In this document: in pieces, positions 15,980 through 25,639 of the stretch | Layout of the letters: every line of letters begins with the position of its first letter | Numbering within the stretch: position 1 is the first letter of the stretch | NCBI RefSeq assembly: GCF_009856625.1 | Contig: NZ_CP047241.1 | Location: 2,852,001-2,916,000, forward strand | Source: Aquitalea denitrificans | GTDB taxonomy: Bacteria > Pseudomonadota > Gammaproteobacteria > Burkholderiales > Chromobacteriaceae | Direction: 5' to 3' | Length of the DNA: 64,000 bases | The notes under the pieces: model-generated | Told to the model about the DNA's origin: nothing | The model's input: the letters and a program-made list of their open reading frames with translations, nothing else | The model's database searches: none | Position numbers and translations under genes: made by a program

Positions 15980-16929
15980 TGAACTACTCCGCGCCAACCT
16001 GGCTACCGGAAGGACACAGCCAGACGATCTGGCCAGCCTTGATGATACGCCCGCCACGCCCGTCCTATCGGCGTGAGCACTGGCCCACGCCGGATGGCGG
16101 CACCATTGCCCTTGATTTTGTCGATGGCAAGCCAGGCAGTCCGCTGGTCGTGCTGTTTCATGGACTGGAAGGCAGCAGTGACAGCCATTATGCCCGCGCA
16201 CTAATGCTGCAATTGACCGAGCGTGGTTGGCATGGGGTAGTACCACATTTTCGTGGCTGCGGCGGCATGGACAATCCGCTGCCGCGTGCTTACCACGCCG
16301 GCGATGCGGACGAGATACGCTGGATAGTGCAGGCGCTCACTGCGCGCTACCCGGTCATGGCAGTCGCAGCGGTATCACTAGGTGGCAGCATGCTGCTCAA
16401 CTACCTGGCAGCAGAAGGCAGACAGGCCATTCCGCGCGCGGCAGCGGCCATATCGACTCCGCTGGATCTGGTTGCGGCCAGCACACGGCTGGATCGCGGC
16501 CTTGGCAGACTGCTATATACCCGCATGTTCATGCACACGCTCAAGCCCAAAGCGCTGGCAACACTGCAGCGCCACCCCGGCCTGTTCGACGGCCAGCGGC
16601 TGCGACGCGCCCATACGTTCATCGAATTTGACGACCTGGTCACTGCCCCGCTACATGGCTATGGCACCGCGCTGAACTACTGGAAAACTGCCAGCAGCAA
16701 ATCCCGACTGCAGCTGATTACCTGCCCCACCCTGGTACTCAATGCGCAGAACGATCCATTTCTACCGGCAAGCGCCCTGCCCTCGCCGCATGAAACCAGC
16801 CCGGCCGTACTACTGGAGTTCCCGCGGCATGGCGGCCATGTCGGTTTTGTCAGTGGCCGCTTTCCCGGCCACATCAACTGGCTGCCACAACGCGTACTGA
16901 ATTTTTTCCAGCCCTATCTGCAGCCCTGA
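15979..16929 (+). CDS. Alpha/beta hydrolase, YheT family
   Basis: The 316 residues match the YheT/COG0429 hydrolase family: N-terminal PEGHSQTIWPAL, oxyanion region LVVLFHGLEGSSDSHYAR and nucleophile elbow AAVSLGGSMLLNYL with its serine near residue 134. The histidine in GGHVGFV and an acid in AQNDPFLP would complete the triad. No signal peptide is visible, so it acts in the cytosol. The substrate is unknown. It overlaps mog by one base. A spacer of about 100 bases separates it from trpC. Confidence 0.9.
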   Translation: MNYSAPTWLPEGHSQTIWPALMIRPPRPSYRREHWPTPDGGTIALDFVDGKPGSPLVVLFHGLEGSSDSHYARALMLQLTERGWHGVVPHFRGCGGMDNPLPRAYHAGDADEIRWIVQALTARYPVMAVAAVSLGGSMLLNYLAAEGRQAIPRAAAAISTPLDLVAASTRLDRGLGRLLYTRMFMHTLKPKALATLQRHPGLFDGQRLRRAHTFIEFDDLVTAPLHGYGTALNYWKTASSKSRLQLITCPTLVLNAQNDPFLPASALPSPHETSPAVLLEFPRHGGHVGFVSGRFPGHINWLPQRVLNFFQPYLQP

Positions 16930-17034
16930 AGCTAGCTCGCATGCTGGCAAACAAACTGCCGCTCTCATTGCCAAAGCCCGTACAGTTCTGCATGATGTCC
17001 GTTTTGGCTGAACGCATTACCACAGGCTTACAGA

Positions 17035-17838
17035 ATGTCCGACATCCTCAATACCATTGTTGCCACCAAACATCAGGAAGTCTCTGCCGCCCTGCAAACC
17101 CGTCCGCTCAGTGTAGTACGTGAAGCGGCCGAAGCACGTCGCACTGACAAGCGTGACTTTGTTGCCACCATGCGCGCCAAGCATGTACTGGGCCAGCCGG
17201 CGGTGATTGCTGAAATCAAGAAAGCCAGCCCCAGCAAGGGCGTGATCCGTGCTGACTTCAACCCGGCAGCCATTGCTGCAAGTTATGCCAGCGCTGGCGC
17301 AGCTTGCCTGTCGGTCCTGACGGACAAGCAGTATTTCCAGGGTGATGCCAGCTATCTGGAAGCTGCCCGTGCCGCCTGCCATCTGCCGGTTCTGCGCAAG
17401 GACTTCATGGTGGACGAATACCAGCTGTATGAAGCCCGTGCCATGGGGGCGGACTGCATCCTGCTGATTGCCGCCGCCCTGCCGCTGGCACAGATGCGTG
17501 ACTTCGAAGCCCTGTCGCGCGAGCTGGGCATGGCTGTTCTGGTCGAAGTACACAATGAGGAAGAACTGGAACAGGCGCTGCAGCTGGATACCGAACTGAT
17601 CGGCGTCAATAACCGCAATTTGCGCACCTTTGAAGTCAGCCTCACCACCACGCTCAAACTGCTGCCGGGTATCAGCAATGGTCGCATCGCCGTCACCGAA
17701 AGTGGCATCCTCAGTGTGGACGACGTACGCCTGATGCGCAGCCACGATGTCCACAGCTTCCTGGTAGGAGAGGCATTCATGCGTCAGGACGATCCCGGCG
17801 CAGCGCTAGCCAACCTGTTCTTTCCTGCTGCACAGTAA
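17035..17838 (+). CDS. trpC: Indole-3-glycerol phosphate synthase
   Basis: TrpC closes the indole ring in tryptophan synthesis. The 267-residue TIM barrel shows the catalytic segment AEIKKASPSKG, the RKDFMVDEYQLYEARAMGAD loop, GVNNRNLRTFEV and ITESGI-like C-terminal strands (VTESGIL). It is monofunctional, without a fused TrpF. An AGG site precedes the ATG by eight bases. No other trp gene is in the window, so its operon partners, if any, lie elsewhere. Confidence 0.97.
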   Translation: MSDILNTIVATKHQEVSAALQTRPLSVVREAAEARRTDKRDFVATMRAKHVLGQPAVIAEIKKASPSKGVIRADFNPAAIAASYASAGAACLSVLTDKQYFQGDASYLEAARAACHLPVLRKDFMVDEYQLYEARAMGADCILLIAAALPLAQMRDFEALSRELGMAVLVEVHNEEELEQALQLDTELIGVNNRNLRTFEVSLTTTLKLLPGISNGRIAVTESGILSVDDVRLMRSHDVHSFLVGEAFMRQDDPGAALANLFFPAAQ

Positions 17839-17881
17839 ATCAGACAATAAGCGACTGACTTACCGCAACTGCAGCCCAAAT

Positions 17882-17910
17882 AAAACGGCCACTGAAACAG
17901 TGGCCGTTTT
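17882..17910. terminator. Bidirectional terminator between trpC and the type Vd patatin gene
   Basis: A 13-base-pair stem AAAACGGCCACTG/CAGTGGCCGTTTT around AAA sits between two convergent genes. Confidence 0.85.
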
Positions 17911-17930
17911 GCTGTTCCAGACCAAGCAAC

Positions 17931-20156
17931 TCAGTAATCCGCCCCCAGATACAGATAGCCACTGAGCTTGCCATTCCTGGCATTGCCTACGCCAAGAAAA
18001 AATGGCCCAAGTATGGTGTCTGCCGCCAGAAATACCGAGCCGGCAGGAATCCAGCCCGTATTACTACCATTGAACGGATTTCCCCATACTCTGCCAACCT
18101 CAGCCGACATCCCGGCATACAGTCCGCTTCCCAGCACCGAAGGCAGTGATGACGCCCGCCAGTACACCATCAACCGGGATAGCGCCACCTTCTCACCCAA
18201 TAGCTCTCCCGCCTGATATCCGGTCAGATTCAGGAAACCACCTAGCGACTCCAGCCGGTAATCATCCTGCTTGCGATTGACAATGCCACGCGCCTTACCG
18301 GTAAGCCGGAAGGTAATATTCCCAAAAGTCTTGACCCCTTCCACGATCGCATCGTAATCACGACTGGCGGTATAGCTGCCCATTGCCGGCAGGGAGGATG
18401 TCAGCACCGTATTCATGAAATAACCCGAACGTGGCCAGCGCGGATTATCGAACTGATCGATCACCAACTTGCCACGTACGCCTGCGTAGCTGTGCGTGAT
18501 GTTGTCCGACAGATACGAGAACTGTCCCTGGGATAGATAACTTTCAACCCGTGAATCAAACAGACCAATCCGGAACTCACCGTAACGCCCCAGAACGGTA
18601 CCGACATCAGCATTCACCGAAGTTACATCATTACTGATTTCTGCATATTTGATGTGATTGTCATCATAAAAGGACAAGGGCTGCTGGTGATAGCTGATCG
18701 ATGCTGCCGCAAACAAGGGACTGTCATAGGACCATGGCTGGTATAGCTCGGTTTTGAACAGCTTATTCTTGCCGATCACCATTTCATTGCGCCAGGAGCC
18801 ACCCGAAGCATTCAGCCAGTTCCGCTGATGTGCAGCAAGGAAGCTAAAGCTGGAGTCTCCCGGCGTCGAGCTACTCAGGCTCAAGCCAAAATGCACCGTA
18901 TTGGGACCTATGCTCTTTTCCAGTGGCATGACCGTCATGACATTGCGACCGCTACTGGCATCGAGTGAGTAGCTCAATTGGTCGTAATCGCCCGTGGCAA
19001 ATGTGTCGCGCAATTTTTTGCGCACTTCACCGACCGCCTCATCTCCCTGCAATCCGGTAATACTTTTAGCCAGCCCATCTACATTGACAAAACGGCTACC
19101 ACTCTTAACTTGCACCTCATCCACAACTGGATAAGACGGCAGTTGAAGCCGTCTGCGCCAGGCGGTGTAACGTTCCGGACTGACAGAGAAACGGCTCAAC
19201 TCTTTGGTCTGTGCAATCGCGGCCACAGTGCCGCGCTGGATGATCGCCTGGTTGTCGCCAAAGGCAGCAGAATTGTAACCATTCAGGTCTGGCCGGATCA
19301 GGACATCCCCCTTCTCCATCAGCGCCATCTGTTCTTTGACATTGCGGCCAACCATCAGATTGGAGGTCTGAGCCACCACATCAAACAGGCTGTTGATCTG
19401 ATCCTTGGTTAGGGGGGGCGTTCCCACATCCACCACGATAAGATGCTGGGCGCACTGCCGTGCATCCTGGATGGGCAGATTACGGGCCAGACCACCATCC
19501 ACCAGCAAACGACCATTGGTTTCCACCAGGTCGAACAGGCCAGGGACTGCCATGCTGGCACGTAGCGCCTCGGCCAGTGGTCCCTTGTCGAACACCACCG
19601 CCTCACCATTGGCAAGATCAGTGGCAACGGCACGAAATGGAATGGGCAACTGATCAAAAGAGTCGAGCTGCCGATCTCGGGTTAATTTACGGATGAACAT
19701 TTCGATTTCTTGCGAATTGATGGCACTGCGTGGCACACGCAGCTGACCATCCTGCAAACCGAAAGTCACGTCCAGATAGTTCTTGTAATCATCCCGCTTC
19801 TTGTCATAGGGGATATCACTTCTGGGCAAGCGACCGGACAACATTTGATCCCAGTTGGCATTTTTGAAATCCTCTGCCATTCGGTCCAAATCCATCCCGT
19901 TAGCATAAACGCCACCAATCAGCGCCCCAGCACTGGTTCCGGCAATGCAGCGAATCGGGACATGCAGCCGCTGTAATTCACGCAGCACACCCAGATGGGC
20001 GAATCCACGTGCTCCACCTCCGCCAAGCACTACACCAACTCCCTCATCGGGACCTAGCTCCTCAGAGTGGGCTGACTGGCAGTTCAGTAATAGCAAGCTG
20101 CCAAGGAACAACATTCCCAGCAGGAAATCAGAAATTCTTTTTGCGCGAAAATGCAT
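17931..20156 (-). CDS. Patatin-like phospholipase with POTRA and outer-membrane barrel (type Vd autotransporter, PlpD-like)
   Basis: The 741-residue protein starts with a hydrophobic export signal (about residues 9-31). A patatin domain follows (VVLGGGGARGFAHLGVL, nucleophile GTSAG, catalytic VDGG), then a POTRA-like linker around residues 340-400 and a C-terminal Omp85/BamA-type 16-strand-like barrel ending in an aromatic residue. This order matches PlpD of Pseudomonas aeruginosa, where the lipase is carried to the surface by its own barrel. Both catalytic motifs are intact. It is divergent from the PilZ gene, with about 105 bases between them. Confidence 0.92.
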   Translation of the reverse strand: MHFRAKRISDFLLGMLFLGSLLLLNCQSAHSEELGPDEGVGVVLGGGGARGFAHLGVLRELQRLHVPIRCIAGTSAGALIGGVYANGMDLDRMAEDFKNANWDQMLSGRLPRSDIPYDKKRDDYKNYLDVTFGLQDGQLRVPRSAINSQEIEMFIRKLTRDRQLDSFDQLPIPFRAVATDLANGEAVVFDKGPLAEALRASMAVPGLFDLVETNGRLLVDGGLARNLPIQDARQCAQHLIVVDVGTPPLTKDQINSLFDVVAQTSNLMVGRNVKEQMALMEKGDVLIRPDLNGYNSAAFGDNQAIIQRGTVAAIAQTKELSRFSVSPERYTAWRRRLQLPSYPVVDEVQVKSGSRFVNVDGLAKSITGLQGDEAVGEVRKKLRDTFATGDYDQLSYSLDASSGRNVMTVMPLEKSIGPNTVHFGLSLSSSTPGDSSFSFLAAHQRNWLNASGGSWRNEMVIGKNKLFKTELYQPWSYDSPLFAAASISYHQQPLSFYDDNHIKYAEISNDVTSVNADVGTVLGRYGEFRIGLFDSRVESYLSQGQFSYLSDNITHSYAGVRGKLVIDQFDNPRWPRSGYFMNTVLTSSLPAMGSYTASRDYDAIVEGVKTFGNITFRLTGKARGIVNRKQDDYRLESLGGFLNLTGYQAGELLGEKVALSRLMVYWRASSLPSVLGSGLYAGMSAEVGRVWGNPFNGSNTGWIPAGSVFLAADTILGPFFLGVGNARNGKLSGYLYLGADY

Positions 20157-20262
20157 ATTCAGTAAAAAAGGGAAATTTACTATTTCACCTAAGCATCACG
20201 GTGACGTAAGATATAGTGACATACATTCGACAAAACATAGAGCCCAATAAAGCTAAGGCACA

Positions 20263-21780
20263 ATGTTCGATTTTAAATCTCTGGTCAGCTCCCTGCTCAC
20301 AAAAAACTCCCTGGCAACGGGCATCGCACAATCTGCGACCTTGCTAGTGAGGGACCTGCCGCAGACTGAATACTTCACGGCACTTGTCGAAATCATCAAG
20401 GCCATCTCCAAGATCAACGCGGATACCGACATTCCGTTGAAGGAGCGCATCAAGACACTGGTCTATGTCGATGACAAGGCCCATAACATCCACCATCAGC
20501 TGTGTCAGGATTTCCTGGCCGCCACACCGGGCAGCAAAAACTACCTGCCCACCATTCTGGCCTTCTGGCACGAGCTTGCCAATGCATACCAGATTTGCCT
20601 TCGCCTGTATCAGGCTGCGCCAAACAATGCAATGGAAGCAGATATCCGGCTGATCACGGCACGTGGGCTACATCACCAGATGCGCCTGATCGCATGGAAC
20701 TCCCTGCGCTACCTGAAGCCGGAAGGCTCGGTCTGGCAGCAGGGCTTCCGCTTTTACATGCAGGCTGAAGATGCGGGTGTGGCCCGTACACCGCTCATGC
20801 TGTATCCAGATGCCAAGGTGGAAGTCAGTTGCGAGCAATTGCTGCTGCAAGGCTGCATGTTGTACCTGGCACAGACCGACAACATGCTGCACCGGGAAAT
20901 CATTGCAGTCGACCAGTTAATGATGCCGCTGAGCCAGGGAATTCACCTGGAAAAACAGCCGCCAGCGCAGGAGCCGGTGTTTGTCATCAATCTGAGCATG
21001 CCGGAACATCCACAACCCATCTTGCGTGGCATGGCGGGCAAGTGGCTACGCTACTGGTCCACCAATGATCTCACCAGCCGCCTGGCAGACCTGATGTTTG
21101 ATCTGGATCGCTCGATTCCGCCGACTCTGCGGGCACTGGACGCAAAACTGGAGTGTGAGGAATGGCTTGCACTATGTGAAAAACTGGCCATCCGCTGGTC
21201 GGATGATGGTGGAAAGTCACTACGTAAATCCGAGCGCTCGCTGCACACCTCCTCTGCGCAAGTGACCATTGGTTTCGAACGCGTAGCCTTTGCTGTCAAA
21301 ATCCAGGATATCGAAAACAACAGTAGCAACAATATTCAGGAATGGAAGGTCAACGACATCAGCAGCAGCGGAATGGGGCTGACCTTTGTCGGCAAGAGTG
21401 TGGAACAGTTGGCCATTGGCCGTATCGTGCTGGTCAAGACTGAAAACCACCCCCTGTTGCTGGGTGCCATCCGCCGTATTCTGCGGCAGCAGAACGGCAC
21501 CAAAGTCGGTATCGAAATCTTGGGACAAAGTCCGGTAGGTGTTTCATTGACCGAACCTGGCGGTGACCGTGAGCAGCCTACCACCGCCATCTACATTACC
21601 CAGCCCAACTCTCGCAAAGGACAGCGCTGGTTCCTGATGCCGAAATTACTCGCAGCCCCCGGCAAGGAGCAGATTCTGACTGCACAGGGAAAATCATATC
21701 TGATCAGGCTGAAAAGCCCGCAGCAGGAGTTTGAAGACTGTAGCAACAGCGACTTTGACACGCTGTCAAAAGTGGATTGA
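20263..21780 (+). CDS. PilZ-domain protein, probable cyclic di-GMP receptor
   Basis: The 505 residues have a long N-terminal helical region (about 1-310) of unknown function, then a PilZ domain. Both parts of the c-di-GMP signature are present: RxxxR at Arg321-Arg325 (RKSER) and DxSxxG at Asp365-Gly370 (DISSSG). No signal peptide or membrane helix is evident. An AAGG site precedes the ATG by five bases. It is divergent from the type Vd phospholipase gene, which may or may not be functionally linked. Confidence 0.85.
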   Translation: MFDFKSLVSSLLTKNSLATGIAQSATLLVRDLPQTEYFTALVEIIKAISKINADTDIPLKERIKTLVYVDDKAHNIHHQLCQDFLAATPGSKNYLPTILAFWHELANAYQICLRLYQAAPNNAMEADIRLITARGLHHQMRLIAWNSLRYLKPEGSVWQQGFRFYMQAEDAGVARTPLMLYPDAKVEVSCEQLLLQGCMLYLAQTDNMLHREIIAVDQLMMPLSQGIHLEKQPPAQEPVFVINLSMPEHPQPILRGMAGKWLRYWSTNDLTSRLADLMFDLDRSIPPTLRALDAKLECEEWLALCEKLAIRWSDDGGKSLRKSERSLHTSSAQVTIGFERVAFAVKIQDIENNSSNNIQEWKVNDISSSGMGLTFVGKSVEQLAIGRIVLVKTENHPLLLGAIRRILRQQNGTKVGIEILGQSPVGVSLTEPGGDREQPTTAIYITQPNSRKGQRWFLMPKLLAAPGKEQILTAQGKSYLIRLKSPQQEFEDCSNSDFDTLSKVD

Positions 21781-21829
21781 TCACGTCAACGCTGGCAGCG
21801 GCTTATCGACTACATCTTCATCACAATAA

Positions 21830-21855
21830 AAAACGCCCGCATATGCGGGCGTTTT
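21830..21855. terminator. Bidirectional terminator between PilZ gene and thiolase
   Basis: The stem AAAACGCCCGC/GCGGGCGTTTT around ATAT lies between convergent genes, with A and T runs on the two sides. Confidence 0.87.
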
Positions 21856-21873
21856 CATGACAGCCGGATTGGC

Positions 21874-23076
21874 TTACAACACTTCGATAATGCCAGCTGC
21901 ACCCATGCCGGTACCGATACACATAGTCACCATGCCATAGCCCTGCTGGCCGGCATTACGCATGCCATGTACCAAGGTAGCGGTACGAATGGCACCAGTG
22001 GCGCCCAAGGGGTGGCCCAGAGCAATCGCCCCGCCATGCGGATTGATCTTGCTGGTATCCAGTGCCAGATCACGCGTCACCGCCAATGCTTGCGCGGCAA
22101 AAGCTTCGTTCAGCTCGATCCATTTCAGATCATCCTGCGTGATACCCGCTTGCTGGCAAGCAGCCGGAATGGCTTCTTTCGGGCCAATACCCATGATTTC
22201 CGGCGGCACACCCTTCACTGCAAAGGTGACATAGCGCGCCAACGGCACCAGGTTGAACTCTTTGAGTACCCGCTCGGACACCAGAATCACCGCGCCGGCA
22301 CCGTCGGACATTTGCGAAGAGTTACCGGCAGTCACCGAGCCCTTGGCATCAAATACCGTCTTCAGCTTGGCCAAACCTTCCAGCGTGGTCTCGCGACGCG
22401 GACCTTCGTCGGTATCCAGCAACCTGGTCTTGCTGATGACTTCGCCGGTTTCCAGATTCGGGGTACGGTAGGTCACTTCCAGCGGGGTGATTTCGCTCTT
22501 GAAAGCACCGGAATCAATGGCGGCAATGGCACGGCGATGCGACTCAACGGCAAATGCGTCCTGATCTTCACGTGATACACCCCACTGCTGAGCCACTTTT
22601 TCTGCCGTCAGGCCCATGCCATAGGCGATGGCATAGTTTTCGTCCTTGGCAAAGATTTCCGGGTTCAGCGATACCTTGTTACCCATCATCGGCACCAGCG
22701 ACATGGACTCGGCACCGGCAGCAATCACCACATCAGCCTCACCCAGGCGAATGCGGTCAGCTGCCATCTGTACCGCATTGATACCGGACGAGCAGTAACG
22801 GTTGATGGTGATGCCACCCACGGTATTGGGCAGCCCTGCCAGCAACACGCCGATACGCGCCATGTTCAGGCCCTGCTCTGCTTCCGGGAAGGCGCAACCC
22901 ACCACGCAGTCGGAAATCAGTTTCGGATCCAGCGTCGGCACCTGGGCCAGCGCGCCGGTAATCACATGCGCCAGCATGTCATCCGGACGCACATGACGCA
23001 TCATGCCACGCGGTGCCTTGCCCACCGGGGTACGGGTGGCAGCGACGATATAAGCTTCCTGTACTTGCTTGACCAT
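21874..23076 (-). CDS. fadA: Acetyl-CoA C-acyltransferase (3-ketoacyl-CoA thiolase)
   Basis: The thiolase cleaves 3-ketoacyl-CoA with CoA in the last step of beta-oxidation. The 400 residues include the nucleophile Cys95 in NRYCSSG, His355 in the GHPLG motif and the second cysteine Cys386 in CIGTGMG, all in expected positions. It directly follows the hydroxyacyl-CoA dehydrogenase/hydratase gene on the same strand, as expected for a trifunctional-type beta-oxidation complex. A role in biosynthetic thiolysis is possible but less likely here. Confidence 0.93.
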   Translation of the reverse strand: MVKQVQEAYIVAATRTPVGKAPRGMMRHVRPDDMLAHVITGALAQVPTLDPKLISDCVVGCAFPEAEQGLNMARIGVLLAGLPNTVGGITINRYCSSGINAVQMAADRIRLGEADVVIAAGAESMSLVPMMGNKVSLNPEIFAKDENYAIAYGMGLTAEKVAQQWGVSREDQDAFAVESHRRAIAAIDSGAFKSEITPLEVTYRTPNLETGEVISKTRLLDTDEGPRRETTLEGLAKLKTVFDAKGSVTAGNSSQMSDGAGAVILVSERVLKEFNLVPLARYVTFAVKGVPPEIMGIGPKEAIPAACQQAGITQDDLKWIELNEAFAAQALAVTRDLALDTSKINPHGGAIALGHPLGATGAIRTATLVHGMRNAGQQGYGMVTMCIGTGMGAAGIIEVL

Positions 23077-23093
23077 TTTTCAATCTCCTTGCA

Positions 23094-23123
23094 GCCGACG
23101 GCTCCGCCCCTCGCGGCCGTCGG
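23094..23123 (-). other. Hairpin between the dehydrogenase/hydratase and thiolase genes
   Basis: The inverted repeat GCCGACGGC/GCCGTCGG has a GC-rich loop and no T run. It could stabilise or process the polycistronic mRNA; the role is not known. Confidence 0.35.
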
Positions 23124-23141
23124 TCTGATGCATTGTTCGTA

Positions 23142-25517
23142 TTAGTTGCGCAGCGGTTTGCCGGTGGTGAGCATGTTGGCAATGCGGTCCTGGGTTTTGG
23201 AATTTTGCAGCAGGGTCATGAAGGCCTTGCGTTCCAGATCCAGAATCCACTGCTCGTTCACCAGCGTACCGGCCTCAACATCACCACCGGTCATGACATC
23301 GGCGATTTGCGAAGCAATGAAGAAGTCATGCTGGGAGATGAAGTGTCCTTCCAGCATATTGATCAGCGAGCCCTTGATAGAAGCGGCACCAGAGCGGCCA
23401 GCCACCGGGAAGCCCTTCACTTTCAGCGGCGGGCGATAGCCGGATTCAGCCATGGCCAGCGCTTGTTGCTTAGCGACATACAGCAGTTCGTAAGCATTGA
23501 ATACCACCGGGTCACCCTTGCGGAAGAAGCCGATTTCCTGCGCTTCCTGACCGCTGGTGGCCACCTTGGCAGTGGCAATGGCCATGAAGTAATCTTTCAG
23601 CGCAGCCAGCACATCACCCTTGGCTTCCTGTGCGGCACGCAGGGCAAACTCCTTGCAACCGCCACCGCCCGGCAGCAGGCCGACACCCACTTCCACCAGA
23701 CCAACATAAGATTCCAACGCCGCAACGGTCTTGTCGCAGTGCATGGCGAATTCGCAACCGCCACCGAATACATAGCCCTGGGTTGCCGCCACGGTGGGCA
23801 CCTGGCTGTAACGCAGGCGCATGGAGGTTTCCTGGAAGCGGCGCACCGTAGCGTCAATGGCAGCCCAGTCGCCGGTCATGAAGGCCGGCAGCATGGACTG
23901 CAGATCGGCACCCACCGAGAACGGCTCTTCGGTCTGCCAGATCACCAGCCCCTTGAAGCGCTGCTCTGCAATATCCAGCGCGGTGTTCAAACCGGTGATC
24001 ACATCCGGGCCAATGGCATGTGCCTTGGACTTGAACGACACCACCAGGATGCCATCACCGGTCGTGAAAGCACGCACGCCATCGTTTTCGAATACGGTTT
24101 CGCCCAGCGGAGCGGCGGCTTCACCCAGCACACGAGCCGGTGCCAATTGGCGCTGATACACGTCCAGCGTAGAGCGACCCACCAGATTCTGGCCTGCCGC
24201 ATTATAGGAACCGTCAGCAAAATGCACGCCCGCACGGTCGGCCTGCAATGCCCAGGCCGGCAATGCAGCACCAGACAAGGCCTTGCCTGCCTTGATGTCT
24301 TCATCAATCCACTGTGCTACCTGCTGCCAACCGGCAGCTTGCCAGGTTTCAAACGGGCCAACCGACCAGCCAAAGCCCCAGCGAATGGCAAAGTCCACAT
24401 CGCGTGCGCAGTTGGCGATATCAGCCAGATGGTAGGAGATGTAATGGAAGACATCGCGGAAGCAGGCCCACAGGAACTGCGCCTGCGGATGCTCGCTGGA
24501 ACGCAATTGACGGAATTTCTCCGCCGGGTCGGCAATTTTCAGGATGTCCTTGACGGCATCGTCGCCCTTTTGCCCACCACCGACGTATTCGCCGCTGGCA
24601 GCATCGAACACGAACATCTTCTTGCCGTCTTTCTTGTAGATGCCGACCTTGGTCTTGGCACCCAGCGCACCGGCGGCAATCAACTTTTGCAGCCATTCCG
24701 GCGACTTGAACAAGGCATGCCACGGGTCGCCCGGCAGCGTGTCGTCCATGGTTTTTACCACGTGGGCAAAGGTGTCCAGGCCTACAACGTCGGCAGTACG
24801 GAAGGTGGCAGACTTGGGACGACCCAGACGCGGACCGGTCAGGTCATCGACAATGTCAAAGCGGATGCCGAATTTTTCGGCATTGGCAATGGTTGCCAGC
24901 ATGGAGAACACACCAATGCGGTTGGCAACAAAATTGGGGGTATCCTTGGCACGCACCACGCCCTTGCCCAGCACGGAAACCAGGAAGCGTTCCAGATTGT
25001 CCAGCATGCCCGCATCCGACGTCACGCACGGGATGATCTCGACCAGGTGCATGTAACGCGGCGGGTTGAAGAAGTGCACACCGCAAAAGCGCGGACGCAC
25101 GGAATCGGGGCAGCTCTCAGCCAGTTTGTTGATGGACAGGCCGGAGGTATTGGTGGCGAAAATGGTGTGCTCGCCCAGATGCGGTGCCACCTTGTGATAC
25201 AGGTCGGCTTTCCAGTCCATGCGCTCGGCAATGGCCTCGATCACAACGTCACAGTCTTTGAGCAGGTGCAGGTGATCTTCGTAATTGGCCGGCTCGATAT
25301 AAGCCACGGCATCCTTGTTGGACAGCGGGGACGGCTTGAGCTTTTTCAGCCCGTCCAGTGCTTTAAGCACGATGCCATTCTTGTTGCCTTCTTTGGCCGG
25401 CAGGTCGAACAGGATGGTTGGTACCTTGGCATTGACCAGATGAGCGGCAATCTGCGCACCCATCACGCCAGCACCCAGCACTGCCACCTTGCGTACATTG
25501 AACTTGGTTTGAGACAT
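23142..25517 (-). CDS. 3-hydroxyacyl-CoA dehydrogenase / enoyl-CoA hydratase fusion (FadN-type domain order)
   Basis: This 791-residue bifunctional enzyme carries out hydration and NAD-dependent oxidation in beta-oxidation. The NAD-binding domain comes first (VAVLGAGVMGAQIAAHLV at the N-terminus, then the dehydrogenase C-terminal domains), and the enoyl-CoA hydratase (crotonase) fold follows, with YVFGGGCEFAMHCD and GLLPGGGG. This is the reverse of E. coli FadB and the same as B. subtilis FadN. I set the start at MSQTKFNVRKV, 11 codons inside the longest frame, because a GAGGAA site precedes it. Confidence 0.93.
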   Translation of the reverse strand: MSQTKFNVRKVAVLGAGVMGAQIAAHLVNAKVPTILFDLPAKEGNKNGIVLKALDGLKKLKPSPLSNKDAVAYIEPANYEDHLHLLKDCDVVIEAIAERMDWKADLYHKVAPHLGEHTIFATNTSGLSINKLAESCPDSVRPRFCGVHFFNPPRYMHLVEIIPCVTSDAGMLDNLERFLVSVLGKGVVRAKDTPNFVANRIGVFSMLATIANAEKFGIRFDIVDDLTGPRLGRPKSATFRTADVVGLDTFAHVVKTMDDTLPGDPWHALFKSPEWLQKLIAAGALGAKTKVGIYKKDGKKMFVFDAASGEYVGGGQKGDDAVKDILKIADPAEKFRQLRSSEHPQAQFLWACFRDVFHYISYHLADIANCARDVDFAIRWGFGWSVGPFETWQAAGWQQVAQWIDEDIKAGKALSGAALPAWALQADRAGVHFADGSYNAAGQNLVGRSTLDVYQRQLAPARVLGEAAAPLGETVFENDGVRAFTTGDGILVVSFKSKAHAIGPDVITGLNTALDIAEQRFKGLVIWQTEEPFSVGADLQSMLPAFMTGDWAAIDATVRRFQETSMRLRYSQVPTVAATQGYVFGGGCEFAMHCDKTVAALESYVGLVEVGVGLLPGGGGCKEFALRAAQEAKGDVLAALKDYFMAIATAKVATSGQEAQEIGFFRKGDPVVFNAYELLYVAKQQALAMAESGYRPPLKVKGFPVAGRSGAASIKGSLINMLEGHFISQHDFFIASQIADVMTGGDVEAGTLVNEQWILDLERKAFMTLLQNSKTQDRIANMLTTGKPLRN

Positions 25518-25581
25518 GGTTTCCTCGTTATGTTGAAACTCATCAATCATGGGGCAGGCCCCTCATGCCTGCCTTGCTGTC

Positions 25582-25610
25582 GGGGCATGACCGTCACACA
25601 GCCATGCCCC
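25582..25610 (-). other. GC-rich hairpin in the fadL-dehydrogenase spacer
   Basis: GGGGCATG/CATGCCCC encloses a 13-base loop. A second inverted repeat (GGCAGG/CCTGCC) lies a few bases to the left. Neither has a T tail, so these are unlikely to be intrinsic terminators. Confidence 0.35.
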
Positions 25611-25639
25611 TGCCACGCCCCTAAACCATTACTGTCTGT

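Noticed and set aside
17035..17838. trpC as part of a trp operon in this window
   Set aside because: Neighbouring genes are a YheT-type hydrolase and a convergent patatin; no other trp gene is present.
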